A stretch of DNA of 64,000 nucleotides from Vulcanimicrobiota bacterium (GCA_030041225.1 JASHOG010000018.1:41904-105903); one strand, 5' to 3'. Numbered from the stretch's first letter, positions 17,223 through 26,378 are shown. Notes: generated by a model from the sequence alone, not told the origin. Made by a program: numbers and translations.

Positions 17223-17818
17223 ATCGGAACGCTCAACGCGAACGTGCTGCGAACGTCGTAGCGCGTTCTTCCTTCGTGCGGGAGCGATTCGAACAACATG
17301 ATGGCGGCGACGGACACGCGCAGCGGGGTCACGTCGAGCGCGGGAAGAGCGGTTCGCGTGCGCTCCGGTACGCGAGCAAGAGTGACGTGTGGGATGGCGT
17401 CATTCTCGCTCGTGAATCCAAGACGTTCACACGCCGCCTGAACATCACGTGCGAGCGCGCGATACGCGGCCTCGATGCCCCTTGAGCCGAGGAAGATAAT
17501 GCGCGGTTTGCGCTCGTGCGGGAAGGCGCCGATACGGTCAAGCGTGATCGTGAAGGCACGATGGCGCGCTGCCGCCGCTCGCAGCGCCGCATCGATGCTC
17601 GCGACTCTCTCCTCGGCAACGTTGCCGAAGAAGAAGAGGGTCAGGTGGTAGTTCTGCGGCACGACGAGCTTCGCACGGACGCCGCTTCGCTCTAGCCGTA
17701 ACGCAATCGCTTCGCACTGTGCCTGTACTGCATCGTCGATCGCGATGCCTACGAAAAGACGACGCTGCCGGGCATTGCTGGGTAGAGGAAGTCCCTCGAC
17801 TCCGCTCACTTCACTCAC
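17219..17818 (-). CDS. thpR: RNA 2',3'-cyclic phosphodiesterase ThpR (LigT family)
   Basis: This 2H phosphoesterase opens RNA 2',3'-cyclic phosphates. Both HxTx motifs are visible: NYHLTLFFFGNV and IPHVTLARVPE. The fold starts at RRLFVGIAIDD and ends at LFESLPHEGRTRYDV. The only upstream start codons (GTG at 17818 and 17809) lie within a dispersed repeat, so the first 12 or so residues (SEVSGVEGLPL) are repeat-derived. It overlaps the scaffold gene end by 4 bp convergently. Confidence 0.9.
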   Translation of the reverse strand: MSEVSGVEGLPLPSNARQRRLFVGIAIDDAVQAQCEAIALRLERSGVRAKLVVPQNYHLTLFFFGNVAEERVASIDAALRAAAARHRAFTITLDRIGAFPHERKPRIIFLGSRGIEAAYRALARDVQAACERLGFTSENDAIPHVTLARVPERTRTALPALDVTPLRVSVAAIMLFESLPHEGRTRYDVRSTFALSVPI

Positions 17819-17867
17819 GGAGTTTACCCTGAGCGCGCGAAGCGCAGTCGAAGGGCTCGGGATGACA
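17791..17867. repeat. Dispersed GAGCG-rich repeat, copy A
   Basis: Read on the minus strand it begins TGTCATCCCGAGC and ends GAGCGGAGTCGAGGGAC, matching copies at 40968, 43050 and 62782. This copy is longest and includes the thpR start codon. Confidence 0.65.
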
Positions 17868-17884
17868 CGATAGGAACGTGCTAG

Positions 17885-18535
17885 CTAGAGCTGGACGTGA
17901 TGCTGTAGATATGGGTTAACGCGGCGCTCCGTGCCGATCGTCGTGAACGGGCCGTGGCCGGGCACGACCTGTGTCGCATCGTGGAACGGCAGAAGTTTCG
18001 TGCGGATCGACGCGACGATATCTTCCATCGACGTGCCGCCGAGGTCCCAGCGCCCGATCGATCCCGCAAAGAGCGTATCGCCGGTAAAGAGGCTCGCTCC
18101 GTCGCTGCCGCGCAGGGCGAAGCAGACGCTTCCCGGAGTATGACCGGGCGTGTGCAGAACGTCGAGCGTAAGAGAGCCGGCTTGCAACGGCTCGTCTTCC
18201 GAAAGGCCTCCATCGAGCGAGATGACACGCGGAGCGTGTTCGAGACCGATCCATGTTGCCTGCAACGGGAGCGTCCGGTACAGGGGAAGGTCGGCCTCGT
18301 GAAGCAGCGCGCGAGCACCCGTTGCCGCTCTCAGCCTCCCGACGTCGCCGATGTGATCGATGTGCGCGTGCGTATGAACCAGGAGCGTTGCTCGTAGGTC
18401 GAGCTGTGTGAGGCGAGCGAGCACGCTGTCGACGCCGTCGCCGCCATCGATGACGATCGCGTCGCGCGTTTCCTCGTCGCCGAGTATTGTACAATTGCAG
18501 GAGAGCCGTCCAACGGCCAAGGTATCGACGATCAC
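17885..18535 (-). CDS. Metallo-beta-lactamase fold hydrolase, glyoxalase II-like
   Basis: This 216-residue cytoplasmic hydrolase has the zinc motif HTHAHIDHIGDVGRL, then TPGHTPGSVCF, FTGDTLFAGSIGRWDL and the late His in VVPGHGPFTTIGTE. Family members hydrolyse S-acyl glutathione-like thioesters, but the substrate here is unknown. It is the last of three minus-strand genes with folD and the O-methyltransferase, and its ATG overlaps the methyltransferase stop by 4 bp. Confidence 0.88.
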   Translation of the reverse strand: MIVDTLAVGRLSCNCTILGDEETRDAIVIDGGDGVDSVLARLTQLDLRATLLVHTHAHIDHIGDVGRLRAATGARALLHEADLPLYRTLPLQATWIGLEHAPRVISLDGGLSEDEPLQAGSLTLDVLHTPGHTPGSVCFALRGSDGASLFTGDTLFAGSIGRWDLGGTSMEDIVASIRTKLLPFHDATQVVPGHGPFTTIGTERRVNPYLQHHVQL

Positions 18536-19161
18536 CGGATCCGCGCGCCGACGCCGGTGCCGTCGCCGAGCGGCAAAATCGTCGCGGAGAGATCGGGGTG
18601 CGCGAGAAAATACTCGTTGAACGCGCGCAGTGCGCGTGTATCGTCGCTATCTTCCGTTCTCTCCGGCTCGGCGACACGCCCGCTCCACAAACAGTTGTCG
18701 ACGACGACGAGCCCCGAGCGTTTGAGCGTCGGGATTGCGAGATCGAGGTAGGCGCGGTATTCTGTTTTGTCGGCGTCAATAAAAACAATGTCGAGGTTGC
18801 GCTGCGGAAAGTTCTGCAACACCTCGAGCGCGGACTGGTTGAGAATCTCGATGGAATCAGCTTCACCGGCTCGTTCGAAGTACGAGCGCGCGATCTCGGT
18901 GCGTGCGCGATCCGTGTCGATGGTCCAAATCTTGCCGGCCGGTGGCTGCGCGAGCGCCATCCAGAGTGTCGAATAGCCGTAGGCCGTGCCGATCTCGAGG
19001 ATCCGGTTCGCCTGCATCGCATGCACGAGCGTCGCGAGGAAGCGGCCGGTTTCGCGTGAGAGGATGGGAATGTGGTCAGCGTGACCGTGCCGCTCGAGCT
19101 CGACGAGAAGCGGATGAGGCTCGGGATGGATCCTCTCCAAGTATTCGAGTATGCGATTCAT
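18532..19161 (-). CDS. Class I O-methyltransferase (caffeoyl-CoA OMT-like)
   Basis: This 209-residue Methyltransf_3 protein shows motif I RILEIGTAYGYSTLWMA, the acidic GKIWTIDTDRARTEIA, the catalytic region LDIVFIDADKTEYRAYLDLAIP and VVVDNCLWSGRV. Bacterial members methylate catechol-type or RNA substrates; here the target is not known. It is co-translated with folD (4-bp overlap), so it may be placed near one-carbon metabolism only by operon economy. Confidence 0.86.
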   Translation of the reverse strand: MNRILEYLERIHPEPHPLLVELERHGHADHIPILSRETGRFLATLVHAMQANRILEIGTAYGYSTLWMALAQPPAGKIWTIDTDRARTEIARSYFERAGEADSIEILNQSALEVLQNFPQRNLDIVFIDADKTEYRAYLDLAIPTLKRSGLVVVDNCLWSGRVAEPERTEDSDDTRALRAFNEYFLAHPDLSATILPLGDGTGVGARIR

Positions 19162-20015
19162 GCGAGGACCACCCTTTCGGCTGCTATCACCACGTTGCGC
19201 AGGAGCGCAACGTTCGTTACTGGTCCGACGCCCCCAGGCACCGGCGTTATCGCACCGGCGACCTGTACGGCGCTCTGGAAGTCGACGTCACCGACGAGGT
19301 TTCCTTCGACGAGCGTAGTGCCGACATCGATGACGGTCGCTCCCGGTGCGATATCTTCGCCGGACAGAAGACCGGGAACGCCTGTCGCGGTGACGACGAC
19401 GTCCGCCATGCGAACGTAGGGCTGGAGGTTGCGCGACGCCTTGTGGAGGACGGTGACGCTTGCGTTTTCGACCATCATGAGGAGCGCAACCGGCGCACCA
19501 ACGACAATCGATCGCCCGATCATGACGGCGTTGCGGCCGCGCAGCGGCCAGTGTGGGCTTCGCTCCAGAAGCAGCATCACGGCAGCAGGCGTGGCGGGGA
19601 CGAAGAGCGTCGCATTTCCGAAGGCGAGATTGCCTTGGTTAGCCGGATGCGCGCCGTCGACGTCTTTGTTGCGTGGAATTGCATCGGCGATGTCGCGAAT
19701 CGCGAGGTGTTCGGGGAGTGGCTGCTGGAGCATCACGCCGTGCACGGCGGGGTCGTGCTCGAAGCTCGCGAGTGCCGCACGGACGCTCGATGTTTGAGCG
19801 TGATGCGGCAGGTACTCCACCTGCACGGCAATGCCGAGGTGCGCGGCCGTACGCTCGAGATTGCGGACGTACGCGTGACTCGCCTCGTCCTCGCCGACGA
19901 GAACGATCGCGAGGCGAGGATGAGTTCCGAGCTCTTTCAGCGCAACGATACGCGAGAGCAGCTCGGCACGCAGCTCGGCAGCTACGGCCTTACCGTCGAG
20001 GATGCGAGCGGGCAC
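19158..20015 (-). CDS. folD: Bifunctional methylenetetrahydrofolate dehydrogenase/cyclohydrolase FolD
   Basis: FolD interconverts 5,10-methylene-THF, methenyl-THF and 10-formyl-THF. It has the substrate region ASHAYVRNLERTAAHLGI (the usual Tyr-x3-Lys motif here has Glu/Arg around YVRN), VMLQQPLPEHL, IPRNKDVDGAH, the NADP-binding GRNAVMIGRSIVVGAPVALLM and PVPGGVGPVTNVALL. The canonical lysine of YxxxK is replaced (YVRNL), worth checking. The GTG start at 20015 gives 285 residues. It is divergent from the thioredoxin gene with overlapping 5' ends. Confidence 0.92.
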   Translation of the reverse strand: MPARILDGKAVAAELRAELLSRIVALKELGTHPRLAIVLVGEDEASHAYVRNLERTAAHLGIAVQVEYLPHHAQTSSVRAALASFEHDPAVHGVMLQQPLPEHLAIRDIADAIPRNKDVDGAHPANQGNLAFGNATLFVPATPAAVMLLLERSPHWPLRGRNAVMIGRSIVVGAPVALLMMVENASVTVLHKASRNLQPYVRMADVVVTATGVPGLLSGEDIAPGATVIDVGTTLVEGNLVGDVDFQSAVQVAGAITPVPGGVGPVTNVALLRNVVIAAERVVLA

Positions 20016-20601
20016 GCTGCCGCCTTCGTCGCAAGAGGAGGTACCCCTGGACCAACGCCTTCTGAGTTCCGCGCGCGCAGTAGCGCCGTTCCTCCTCGTG
20101 GCAATCGCAGTTGTCGTGCTCCTCTTCGTGCTCGCGCCGCTCTTCGGCAGCGGCTCGCGCGGCGCGGGCCCAGCCGGACTCGCGGGCGAGACGGCGCCGA
20201 TCATCGCGCTGCACGACGACCGCGGAGCAGCGGTCTCGCTCGAGACCTATCGCAACAACGTTGTGTTGATGAACCTGTGGGCAACGTGGTGTCCGCCGTG
20301 TCGCGAGGAGCTCCCGGATTTACAACGCCTTTTTGCCATGGACGCTCGCAAAGGGCTGGTCGTGATCGGCGTCGATGAGGGCGAGTCGCCGCAGCGCGCG
20401 GGTGCCTTCGCGCAGGCGCTTGGATTGCACTTTCCCATATGGATCGATCCCGAGCAGTCCTACGGACGTGCCTACGATGCTCTCGGTTTTCCGACGACCG
20501 TGATCGTCGGACGTAACGGCAAGATCGTCCGTGGCTACGACGGCGCGCTGACGTTCGACGAGATGCGTGCCGCGGTGACGCCGCTTCTCGCGCGCGAGTG
20601 A
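20002..20601 (+). CDS. Membrane-anchored TlpA/ResA-type thioredoxin
   Basis: An N-terminal membrane segment (VAPFLLVAIAVVVLLFVLAPLFG) anchors an extracytoplasmic thioredoxin domain with the redox site WATWCPPCREELPDL and a cis-Pro strand FPTTVIVGRNGKIV. Proteins of this type reduce apocytochrome c or other exported disulfides. The ATG at 20002 overlaps the divergent folD start. A perfect AGGAGG at 20036-20041 is ideally spaced from an in-frame CTG at 20047, so a CTG start is a real alternative. It is followed with a GTGA overlap by a membrane protein. Confidence 0.87.
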   Translation: MRAGTLPPSSQEEVPLDQRLLSSARAVAPFLLVAIAVVVLLFVLAPLFGSGSRGAGPAGLAGETAPIIALHDDRGAAVSLETYRNNVVLMNLWATWCPPCREELPDLQRLFAMDARKGLVVIGVDEGESPQRAGAFAQALGLHFPIWIDPEQSYGRAYDALGFPTTVIVGRNGKIVRGYDGALTFDEMRAAVTPLLARE

Positions 20602-21485
20602 GAACGTACGTCTCTCTGGCGACGGCGATTGTCGGCGTCGTTGTGCTCCAGGCGCTGCTTCCCGATCGTACCGTTTGGCACGAAGGTTGGTACAGTGTAG
20701 TGCTCGCCGGGGCGCTCGCACTGCTCCTGCGCACCACTCTCGCCCTGCCTTCACGCGGCAGGCCTGCACGCTTCGTCGTTACATTCGGTGTAGCGGTGAT
20801 CGCATTCGCTGGAATCGCAAGTGGCTTGCTCGCTCCCGACCCGCAGGAACTCGTCGCCGCTCCGGGCTCTATCGTCCCCACACCCGATCTCGGCGGAAGT
20901 TTGCTCTTCGCGCCGCTGCGAATCGCGGACGCACCGCAGCTACTGCGCTCCGGGCACGCGCCGCTGCGCGTCATTTCGGAGCGCTACACCGGGGCGTTCG
21001 TCTTGCGCGAAGTGATGCGCACGGTCGTTGCGATCGACGCGTACGACGCGAGCGGTGGGCACCTAACGATCACGCAGCCGACCGGCAGCGCTTTCTCCTC
21101 GCCGGTGCTCTTAATGCAGCAGTCGCAGTCCATCCACGGGCTCGACCTTCCAGTCGACGAGTTCGCGCTTCCGGCGGCGCACCGCATCGTCAAGGTCGCA
21201 CTCTTCAGCCCACGGCAGGTCGCGCTCTTGCGCGGCGTCGCAGAGCCGTCGCGCCCCGCACTGCTCTTTCTCGTCGCCGACGAGACCGATCAACCGCTAC
21301 CCCATGCGATCGCATTCGTCTCGAGCGGCGACACCGTAACCGTTGCGGGGCTCCGTCTGCGCGGCCAAGTGCTGCGCTATCCCGCGGTTGACGTACTCTC
21401 CGCGCCCTCGCTCCCTGCCCTCATCATCGGCCTGTGCTTACTCCTGATTGGTTTACTGCTGGCGATCGCGAGGCGGGTCTACTAG
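20598..21485 (+). CDS. Membrane protein of unknown function, co-encoded with thioredoxin
   Basis: The 295-residue protein starts at a GTG inside the thioredoxin stop (GTGA). It has two or three N-terminal membrane helices (YVSLATAIVGVVVLQALLP, YSVVLAGALALLLRTTLAL, FVVTFGVAVIAFAGIASGLLA). A predicted extracytoplasmic domain of about 180 residues follows, then a C-terminal helix LPALIIGLCLLLIGLLLAIARR. It resembles no family I can name; the topology loosely recalls ResB-type cytochrome c maturation proteins. Translational coupling suggests it is a partner or substrate of the thioredoxin (inference). Confidence 0.6.
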   Translation: MRTYVSLATAIVGVVVLQALLPDRTVWHEGWYSVVLAGALALLLRTTLALPSRGRPARFVVTFGVAVIAFAGIASGLLAPDPQELVAAPGSIVPTPDLGGSLLFAPLRIADAPQLLRSGHAPLRVISERYTGAFVLREVMRTVVAIDAYDASGGHLTITQPTGSAFSSPVLLMQQSQSIHGLDLPVDEFALPAAHRIVKVALFSPRQVALLRGVAEPSRPALLFLVADETDQPLPHAIAFVSSGDTVTVAGLRLRGQVLRYPAVDVLSAPSLPALIIGLCLLLIGLLLAIARRVY

Positions 21486-22813
21486 AACTCGGTCGTGCTC
21501 GTGAAGTTGAAGCCGTCGATCTTCGCGGCGGGAGCGACGAGACTGTAGCCGTAGCTTGCCGTGCGCAGTTGCTCCTTTGAGAACTCGCAGGAGCGCAGCG
21601 CATCGAGGATGCTCTGGTTGAAGCGCAAGTTGCGCACGCCGGAGGTGATGCGCCCGTTCTCGATGAGGAAGGTACCGTCGCGCGTCATACCCGTGATGAT
21701 CGCCTTCTTCAAGTCGACGGGGCGAATGTACCAGAAGCGGGTGACGAGCAGGCCGCGCTCCGTCGAGGCGATCATCTCTGTCGCGGGGCGCGTACCGGGC
21801 GCGACGACGACGTGCATCGGCTGCGGACCGTACGCGTTCGGCGCGGGTAACGCATGACCGGTGTTCTCGCGGTCGAGCTTCTTCGCGTAGTAGCTGTCGG
21901 TAACGACGTTGCGCACGGCGCCGCGCTCCACCAGCGCGAGGCGCTGCGTAGGGTAGCCTTCGTAGTCGAAGGGCATGCCCGGCGCAAGCGGGTGCGACCA
22001 ATCGTCGTAGATCGTGACGTTTTCGCCGAAATACGTGCGATCGAGGCCGTCGCTGAAAAACGAAGAGCCTTCTTCGTAGCTCTGTGCCGAGAAATGGCTC
22101 GTCAGGTAGCTGAGCATCTCGCCAAAAGCGGCGGGCTCGAGAATGACGCTCCAGGCGCCGGGTTCGACGCTACGCGGCGCGGCGCCGAGCGCCGCCTTCT
22201 CGACCGCGCGCCGCCCAACCGCTGCGGCATCGACGGCAGCGACGTCGGTGGTGTGCGCCTCCGCCCACCCGCTGGAATCGCGCGCGATCATCTTCACGTT
22301 GACGGCAGCATCCGTGCCGTCGAACGATGAGAGCGTACCGCTCGTGTTCGCGATCGTGACGCCGAACGACGACGTGGAAACGTACCCGGCGCACCAGCAA
22401 CCGCCGTCTTCGGCGGCGGAGAAGAGCGGCTCGCAAAGCTGCGCGCGCTGCTCCGGTGATGCGCCCGCGGTGCTCGCCACGTACGCGCTGCGTGCAGGCG
22501 GCGCAGGCGTGCCTGCAGGAAGGCGCGGAAGCAGCGAATCCCGCGGCGCGAGGCGTGCCATCGCTGCCGCGCGCTCGATGAGTTGCTGAAGCGAAAGCAT
22601 GTCGAACGCATTGCCGCTTGCGACGCCGGTACGCTGATCGACGATCGCGCGAACCGAAACTTCGACGCTGTTGGCGGCGACATTCTGATTCGAGACCTCG
22701 TGCGTGAAGCGGGTCAGCGCGGCGTTACTGAAGGCGACAAAAACCTCCGTTTCGTCTGCGACTGAGCGCTCGAGCAGCTCGCGTGCTAAGCGTTCGCGCT
22801 CGAGATCGTTCAT
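21482..22813 (-). CDS. pmbA: TldE/PmbA family metalloprotease subunit
   Basis: TldE forms the TldD/TldE protease, which degrades or matures modified peptides. This 443-residue subunit lacks its own zinc motif, as expected. Visible family parts are an N-terminal domain (EVFVAFSNAALTRFTHEVSNQNVAAN), VNVKMIARDSSGWAE, VILEPAAFGEMLSYL, GPQPMHVVVAPG and VDLKKAIITGMTRDGTFLIENGRITSGVRNLRFNQSI. The 865-residue track ORF is this gene plus an out-of-frame shadow of tldD; the true ATG is at 22813, sharing one base with the tldD stop (TGATG). Confidence 0.92.
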   Translation of the reverse strand: MNDLERERLARELLERSVADETEVFVAFSNAALTRFTHEVSNQNVAANSVEVSVRAIVDQRTGVASGNAFDMLSLQQLIERAAAMARLAPRDSLLPRLPAGTPAPPARSAYVASTAGASPEQRAQLCEPLFSAAEDGGCWCAGYVSTSSFGVTIANTSGTLSSFDGTDAAVNVKMIARDSSGWAEAHTTDVAAVDAAAVGRRAVEKAALGAAPRSVEPGAWSVILEPAAFGEMLSYLTSHFSAQSYEEGSSFFSDGLDRTYFGENVTIYDDWSHPLAPGMPFDYEGYPTQRLALVERGAVRNVVTDSYYAKKLDRENTGHALPAPNAYGPQPMHVVVAPGTRPATEMIASTERGLLVTRFWYIRPVDLKKAIITGMTRDGTFLIENGRITSGVRNLRFNQSILDALRSCEFSKEQLRTASYGYSLVAPAAKIDGFNFTSTTEF

Positions 22814-24258
22814 CACGAGTACCCCACGCCAACGGCGACGTTGCGAAAGCGGGCCGGCGCGGCAGCCTGCGTCGTACGACCGACCTGAATCGGCTCGCCC
22901 TTTCCGCAGTTCGGCGTTCCCCATGCGAACCATGACGACGCGTCTCCGATTGCGTCGCACGAACCCCAGAATCGTGGTGTCATTCCCGCGTACGTCGGAT
23001 TCTTCAGCATGCGCCCGCGCTTGCCGTTCCGGATTTCCCACCCGATTTCGCAGCCGAATTGGAAGTTCAAGCGCCGGTCGTCGATCGACCAGGAGCGGTT
23101 GCTCTCCATGTAGATGCCGTCCCGGACGCCATCGAAGAGATGCTCGAAGGGGACGTCTCCAGGCAGAAGGCTCAGGTTGCACATGCGAATCATCGGCGCA
23201 TAGCTCCAGCTCTGAGCACGCACGCATCCGTTCGACTCGCGTCCGATGGCACGCGCAGTGTCGTTGCTCATCTCGTAGCCGACGAGCAGTCCGTCGCGGA
23301 TGATATCTGAGCGCGCGGACTTCGTGCCCTCGTCGTCGTACCCGCAGGTCGCCATGCCGAGCGGCAACGTGTTGTCGACGACGATGGTTACGTTCGGGGA
23401 TCCGTACCGCAATCGGTCGAGTTGATCGATCTCGAGGAAGCTCGTACCGGAGAAGTTCGCCTCCCACCCCATCACGCGGTCGAGCTCGGCAGGATGCCCG
23501 CACGACTCGTGGATTTGGAGCGACATTTGAGAGCCGCCGAGGATGAGGTCGCAGGTACTCGAAGGGCATTGCGGCGCGTGTAGGAGCGCGATCGCCTCTT
23601 CGCCGACGCGCGGGGCATTCTCGCGCAGCTGCGCCTTTTCGATGATTTCCCAGCCCCCGCTCTGGTAGAGCCCGACATCGCCGGGAAACGTCCGTGTCTG
23701 TGCGTCGCCGTCGCCGATTGCCATCGCTTGGATGCCGCAGCCGCTCTGCAACAGATGCTGTGTGATCTGCGAGCCCGAGGAGGCATGGAGCTCCTTGGTC
23801 GTGCTCCATATGTCGATCCACGCTCTCCCGACCGTAACCTCGTTGCCCGCATGGAGAAGGCGCTCTGCCTCCAGCAGGAGCGCGACGCGCTCGCCAAGCG
23901 TAATGCTCGCCGGATCGCGTACGACGGGCGTCTCGTACTTGTCGACGTACCCACGCGGCGGCGGGAAACCGATGCGCCGCCGTGCGGCCCGAGCGCCGGC
24001 GCGCGCGATCGCGCAGGCGAGGGCTGCGGTTTCGTCGAGTGCGGCATCGCTCGGATCGTCGCTCGCTGCGAATCCCCACGAGCCGTCGATGAGCGCTCGC
24101 ACGCAGTAGCCGCTCGAGCTCGCGTCGGCAAGCGCGGCGACGACGCCGTTGCGCACCTCGATGCGCTCGTTGCGTGTGGTTTCGAAACGCACGTCTGCGA
24201 ACTGCGCGCCGAGCGCCATCGCGCGGTCGAGAGCACGAGCGGCAGCCTCCTTGCTCAC
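22813..24258 (-). CDS. tldD: TldD family zinc metalloprotease subunit
   Basis: TldD is the catalytic subunit of the TldD/TldE peptidase. The zinc motif HExxxH is present in SLQIHESCGHPAELDRVMG, and the downstream metal-binding cysteine region in FAWGTPNCGKGEPIQVG. An N-terminal domain (FADVRFETTRNERIEVRNGVVAAL) and GTKSARSDIIRDGLLVGYEMS complete the family pattern over 481 residues. Its ATG overlaps the phosphodiester glycosidase stop by 4 bp, so it is fourth in the five-gene operon starting with the nitrilase. Confidence 0.94.
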   Translation of the reverse strand: MSKEAAARALDRAMALGAQFADVRFETTRNERIEVRNGVVAALADASSSGYCVRALIDGSWGFAASDDPSDAALDETAALACAIARAGARAARRRIGFPPPRGYVDKYETPVVRDPASITLGERVALLLEAERLLHAGNEVTVGRAWIDIWSTTKELHASSGSQITQHLLQSGCGIQAMAIGDGDAQTRTFPGDVGLYQSGGWEIIEKAQLRENAPRVGEEAIALLHAPQCPSSTCDLILGGSQMSLQIHESCGHPAELDRVMGWEANFSGTSFLEIDQLDRLRYGSPNVTIVVDNTLPLGMATCGYDDEGTKSARSDIIRDGLLVGYEMSNDTARAIGRESNGCVRAQSWSYAPMIRMCNLSLLPGDVPFEHLFDGVRDGIYMESNRSWSIDDRRLNFQFGCEIGWEIRNGKRGRMLKNPTYAGMTPRFWGSCDAIGDASSWFAWGTPNCGKGEPIQVGRTTQAAAPARFRNVAVGVGYS

Positions 24259-26378
24259 GGCGATCCTGCGACGAGTGCGTGTACGTTGCCGATCAGAATC
24301 GAGCCCACCGGGTCCGGGGTCTCCGGGGTGCCAATCGTATAGAAGCCGACGAGGCGCAGCGGCTGCGCCAGATCCGCGGGAAAGTGGACGACGACGCGGC
24401 GTCGCCCGGGCTGATCGAGCGTCGTCGCACTGAGCAGCACCTGCTCGTTGATCGCGTTACGCAGCGCGATTCGGAGCTCCGCACCGCTTCCATCGTCTTG
24501 AATATCGAAACTGATGCCGACCGTGCGTTGCGGCAGCGACTGCTCGACGATCGCGTACGCCGCACGTACGCTTTGCGAGATCGCGTACTCGAGACGAATA
24601 CACCCGTCGCATGCCATGTCGGAGCGAGCGTCTCCCGTTCCGCCGTTCGGAATCGTGAGGAACGATACGCCCTGCACGACATCGAGTGCGACGTCATGGC
24701 TTCCGACGATGACGCGCGTCGACGCGCTACGACCGCCGACATCGAGGCTCACGTCGGCGTCACGGTCACCGGCGACGAGGGATCCACGATCGTCGATCGT
24801 CCCGCTGCTCGTGCTCCAGTGCATCTGCGCGGGGAGCTCGAGCTCGTACCCGGCGGCGTCGAAGGCGCGCGCCTGCAATTGCAGCGTGCCATAAGGGTCG
24901 ACGTTTGCGTCCGGCGGAAGAAGAACGATGCGAGAAGGCGTTTCCATGACTTCGACTGGAAGCGAACCCGAAAGAGCTCCCTCGCGAAAGCGAACGACGC
25001 CGTCTCCCGCAGCACTCGCGATGAACCGTCCATCGTCGACTCTCCCGAGCGTCGCCGGCTCGACCGTCGCGACGATCGGTGTTGGATCTTGAACGGCATG
25101 CAGATTCGCATCGACGGCACGTACGTGCAGTGGTATCTGTGCGCCGAGAACTGCGCGCAGAGTTTGTGGCGAGGCAACCACGCGCGCAGGCGCGCCCATC
25201 GGCGCAGCGTTGTAGAGGAGAAGGCCGTCTGCGATGCGGCGCTCGCTGCCGTCGGAGGGCGAGTTCTCGAGTGCGGCGACATCCTCGCCGGGGAGTTGCG
25301 CGACGATCGTCGATGAGCCGCCGCCGTCGAGCGCCATCCCGTCGTCCGCGCCCAGCGCTCGCATGAGCTCGGAGAATTCCGGCCGCGTGAGGCCTATGGA
25401 ACGTTCCGGCTGGCGTCCATCGACCTCGACGAGTAAGAGCGTGCCGTCGCTCTCGAGCGCCGCTCCAGAGCACGGAATGCGCCGGTCGAACTCTCCACCG
25501 CTCGGACCTGCGGGATCGTCGTACCAATCTCCGTTGTACAAGATGAGCGGTCCGCCGCCCATCGCCGCTGCGATGTCGGTGAGTGCGATCGGGGAGAGCG
25601 TACCCTGGGTCGCGATAGCGTCGCCGACGTTCGGCAAGGTCATCGATGATGCGGCGTCCGTGCCGATGACGAGGTAGTATCCCGCAGGCTGCGGGCCGTC
25701 ATCGCTTTGTGCGAACGAGAGAACGCGATAGGTTGCAAACGGCGGCGTCCCCGCCGTCGGATCGAGCCCAACGAGCGTGTATCCGGCGGCTTGCGGAAGC
25801 GCGCCGAACGACGGCGTGAGCAGGGAGACATCGCTGACGTGCGACGGCATTTCGTTGACGCCGGTGAGTGCGATACTCTGTGTGCCGATCTGCACCGAGC
25901 CGGCAAACGAGAACTGAACGAAGTGGGCGGACCCCGAGCGGAGAATGGCGACCGCGTAACGTTTGTCCGGCGTGCGGAGCAACGTTCCGTCGCGCACGAC
26001 GATGTTCGTCGGCCGATTGCTGACGCCAATATCGAAGTAGTCGCCGTTGATCCCCGCGACGGCTCCGGTTCTCTGGGCCATCGACGTGAGACGCTCGCCA
26101 TCGGATGCGAGCGCATCGTCACCGAGTACCGTCTGCACGCGCACGTCCGGATTCGTCAGATCGGCAGCGACCACGTGCACCGAGATCGGGCCGATCTCGC
26201 TCCAAAGTTCGTAATCACCGTACTCGATGCCCGGGGCGATCTGCTCGATCTGCGGCGCCTCCAAGAGGACGTGTGGGAATGGCGGGTTCAGATCAAGGTG
26301 TGCCGGAAGGTCAGCTGCTTCGGCGCCGAGCGGAGCGAGTGCAAGGGCAAGTGCCGCGAGGAGTGAGCGAGCCGTCAC
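24255..26378 (-). CDS. Exported phosphodiester glycosidase (NAGPA-type) with C-terminal extension
   Basis: The GTG at 26378 (GTGA overlap with the propeller gene) begins a signal peptide, TARSLLAALALALAPLGAEA. The NAGPA-type domain spans roughly residues 60-410: GAVAGINGDYFDIG, AMGGGPLILYNGDWYD and ALDGGGSSTIVAQLPGED followed by ERRIADGLLLY. Such enzymes uncover sugar phosphodiesters, in some cases teichoic or exopolysaccharide-related. The remaining 300 residues contain Ig-like strands (ARVVASPQTLRAVLGAQIPLHVRAVDA; PSRIVLLPPDANVDPYG) and a final beta-sandwich. The protein is probably periplasmic or surface. The track start at 26543 is a shadow. Confidence 0.85.
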   Translation of the reverse strand: MTARSLLAALALALAPLGAEAADLPAHLDLNPPFPHVLLEAPQIEQIAPGIEYGDYELWSEIGPISVHVVAADLTNPDVRVQTVLGDDALASDGERLTSMAQRTGAVAGINGDYFDIGVSNRPTNIVVRDGTLLRTPDKRYAVAILRSGSAHFVQFSFAGSVQIGTQSIALTGVNEMPSHVSDVSLLTPSFGALPQAAGYTLVGLDPTAGTPPFATYRVLSFAQSDDGPQPAGYYLVIGTDAASSMTLPNVGDAIATQGTLSPIALTDIAAAMGGGPLILYNGDWYDDPAGPSGGEFDRRIPCSGAALESDGTLLLVEVDGRQPERSIGLTRPEFSELMRALGADDGMALDGGGSSTIVAQLPGEDVAALENSPSDGSERRIADGLLLYNAAPMGAPARVVASPQTLRAVLGAQIPLHVRAVDANLHAVQDPTPIVATVEPATLGRVDDGRFIASAAGDGVVRFREGALSGSLPVEVMETPSRIVLLPPDANVDPYGTLQLQARAFDAAGYELELPAQMHWSTSSGTIDDRGSLVAGDRDADVSLDVGGRSASTRVIVGSHDVALDVVQGVSFLTIPNGGTGDARSDMACDGCIRLEYAISQSVRAAYAIVEQSLPQRTVGISFDIQDDGSGAELRIALRNAINEQVLLSATTLDQPGRRRVVVHFPADLAQPLRLVGFYTIGTPETPDPVGSILIGNVHALVAGSP

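Noticed and set aside
20598-21485. Calling the thioredoxin partner ResB
   Set aside because: The topology is vaguely similar, but no ResB motif or heme-binding pattern is visible.
22813-24079. Long N-terminal half of the 865-residue track ORF
   Set aside because: It is an Arg-rich out-of-frame shadow of tldD. Only the part from 22813 down to 21482 is tldE.
24255-24742. Several Arg/Ser-rich ORFs opposite or within real genes (for example 24293-24742)
   Set aside because: They have the Arg/Ser/Ala composition of wrong-frame translation in GC-rich DNA and overlap recognised domains.
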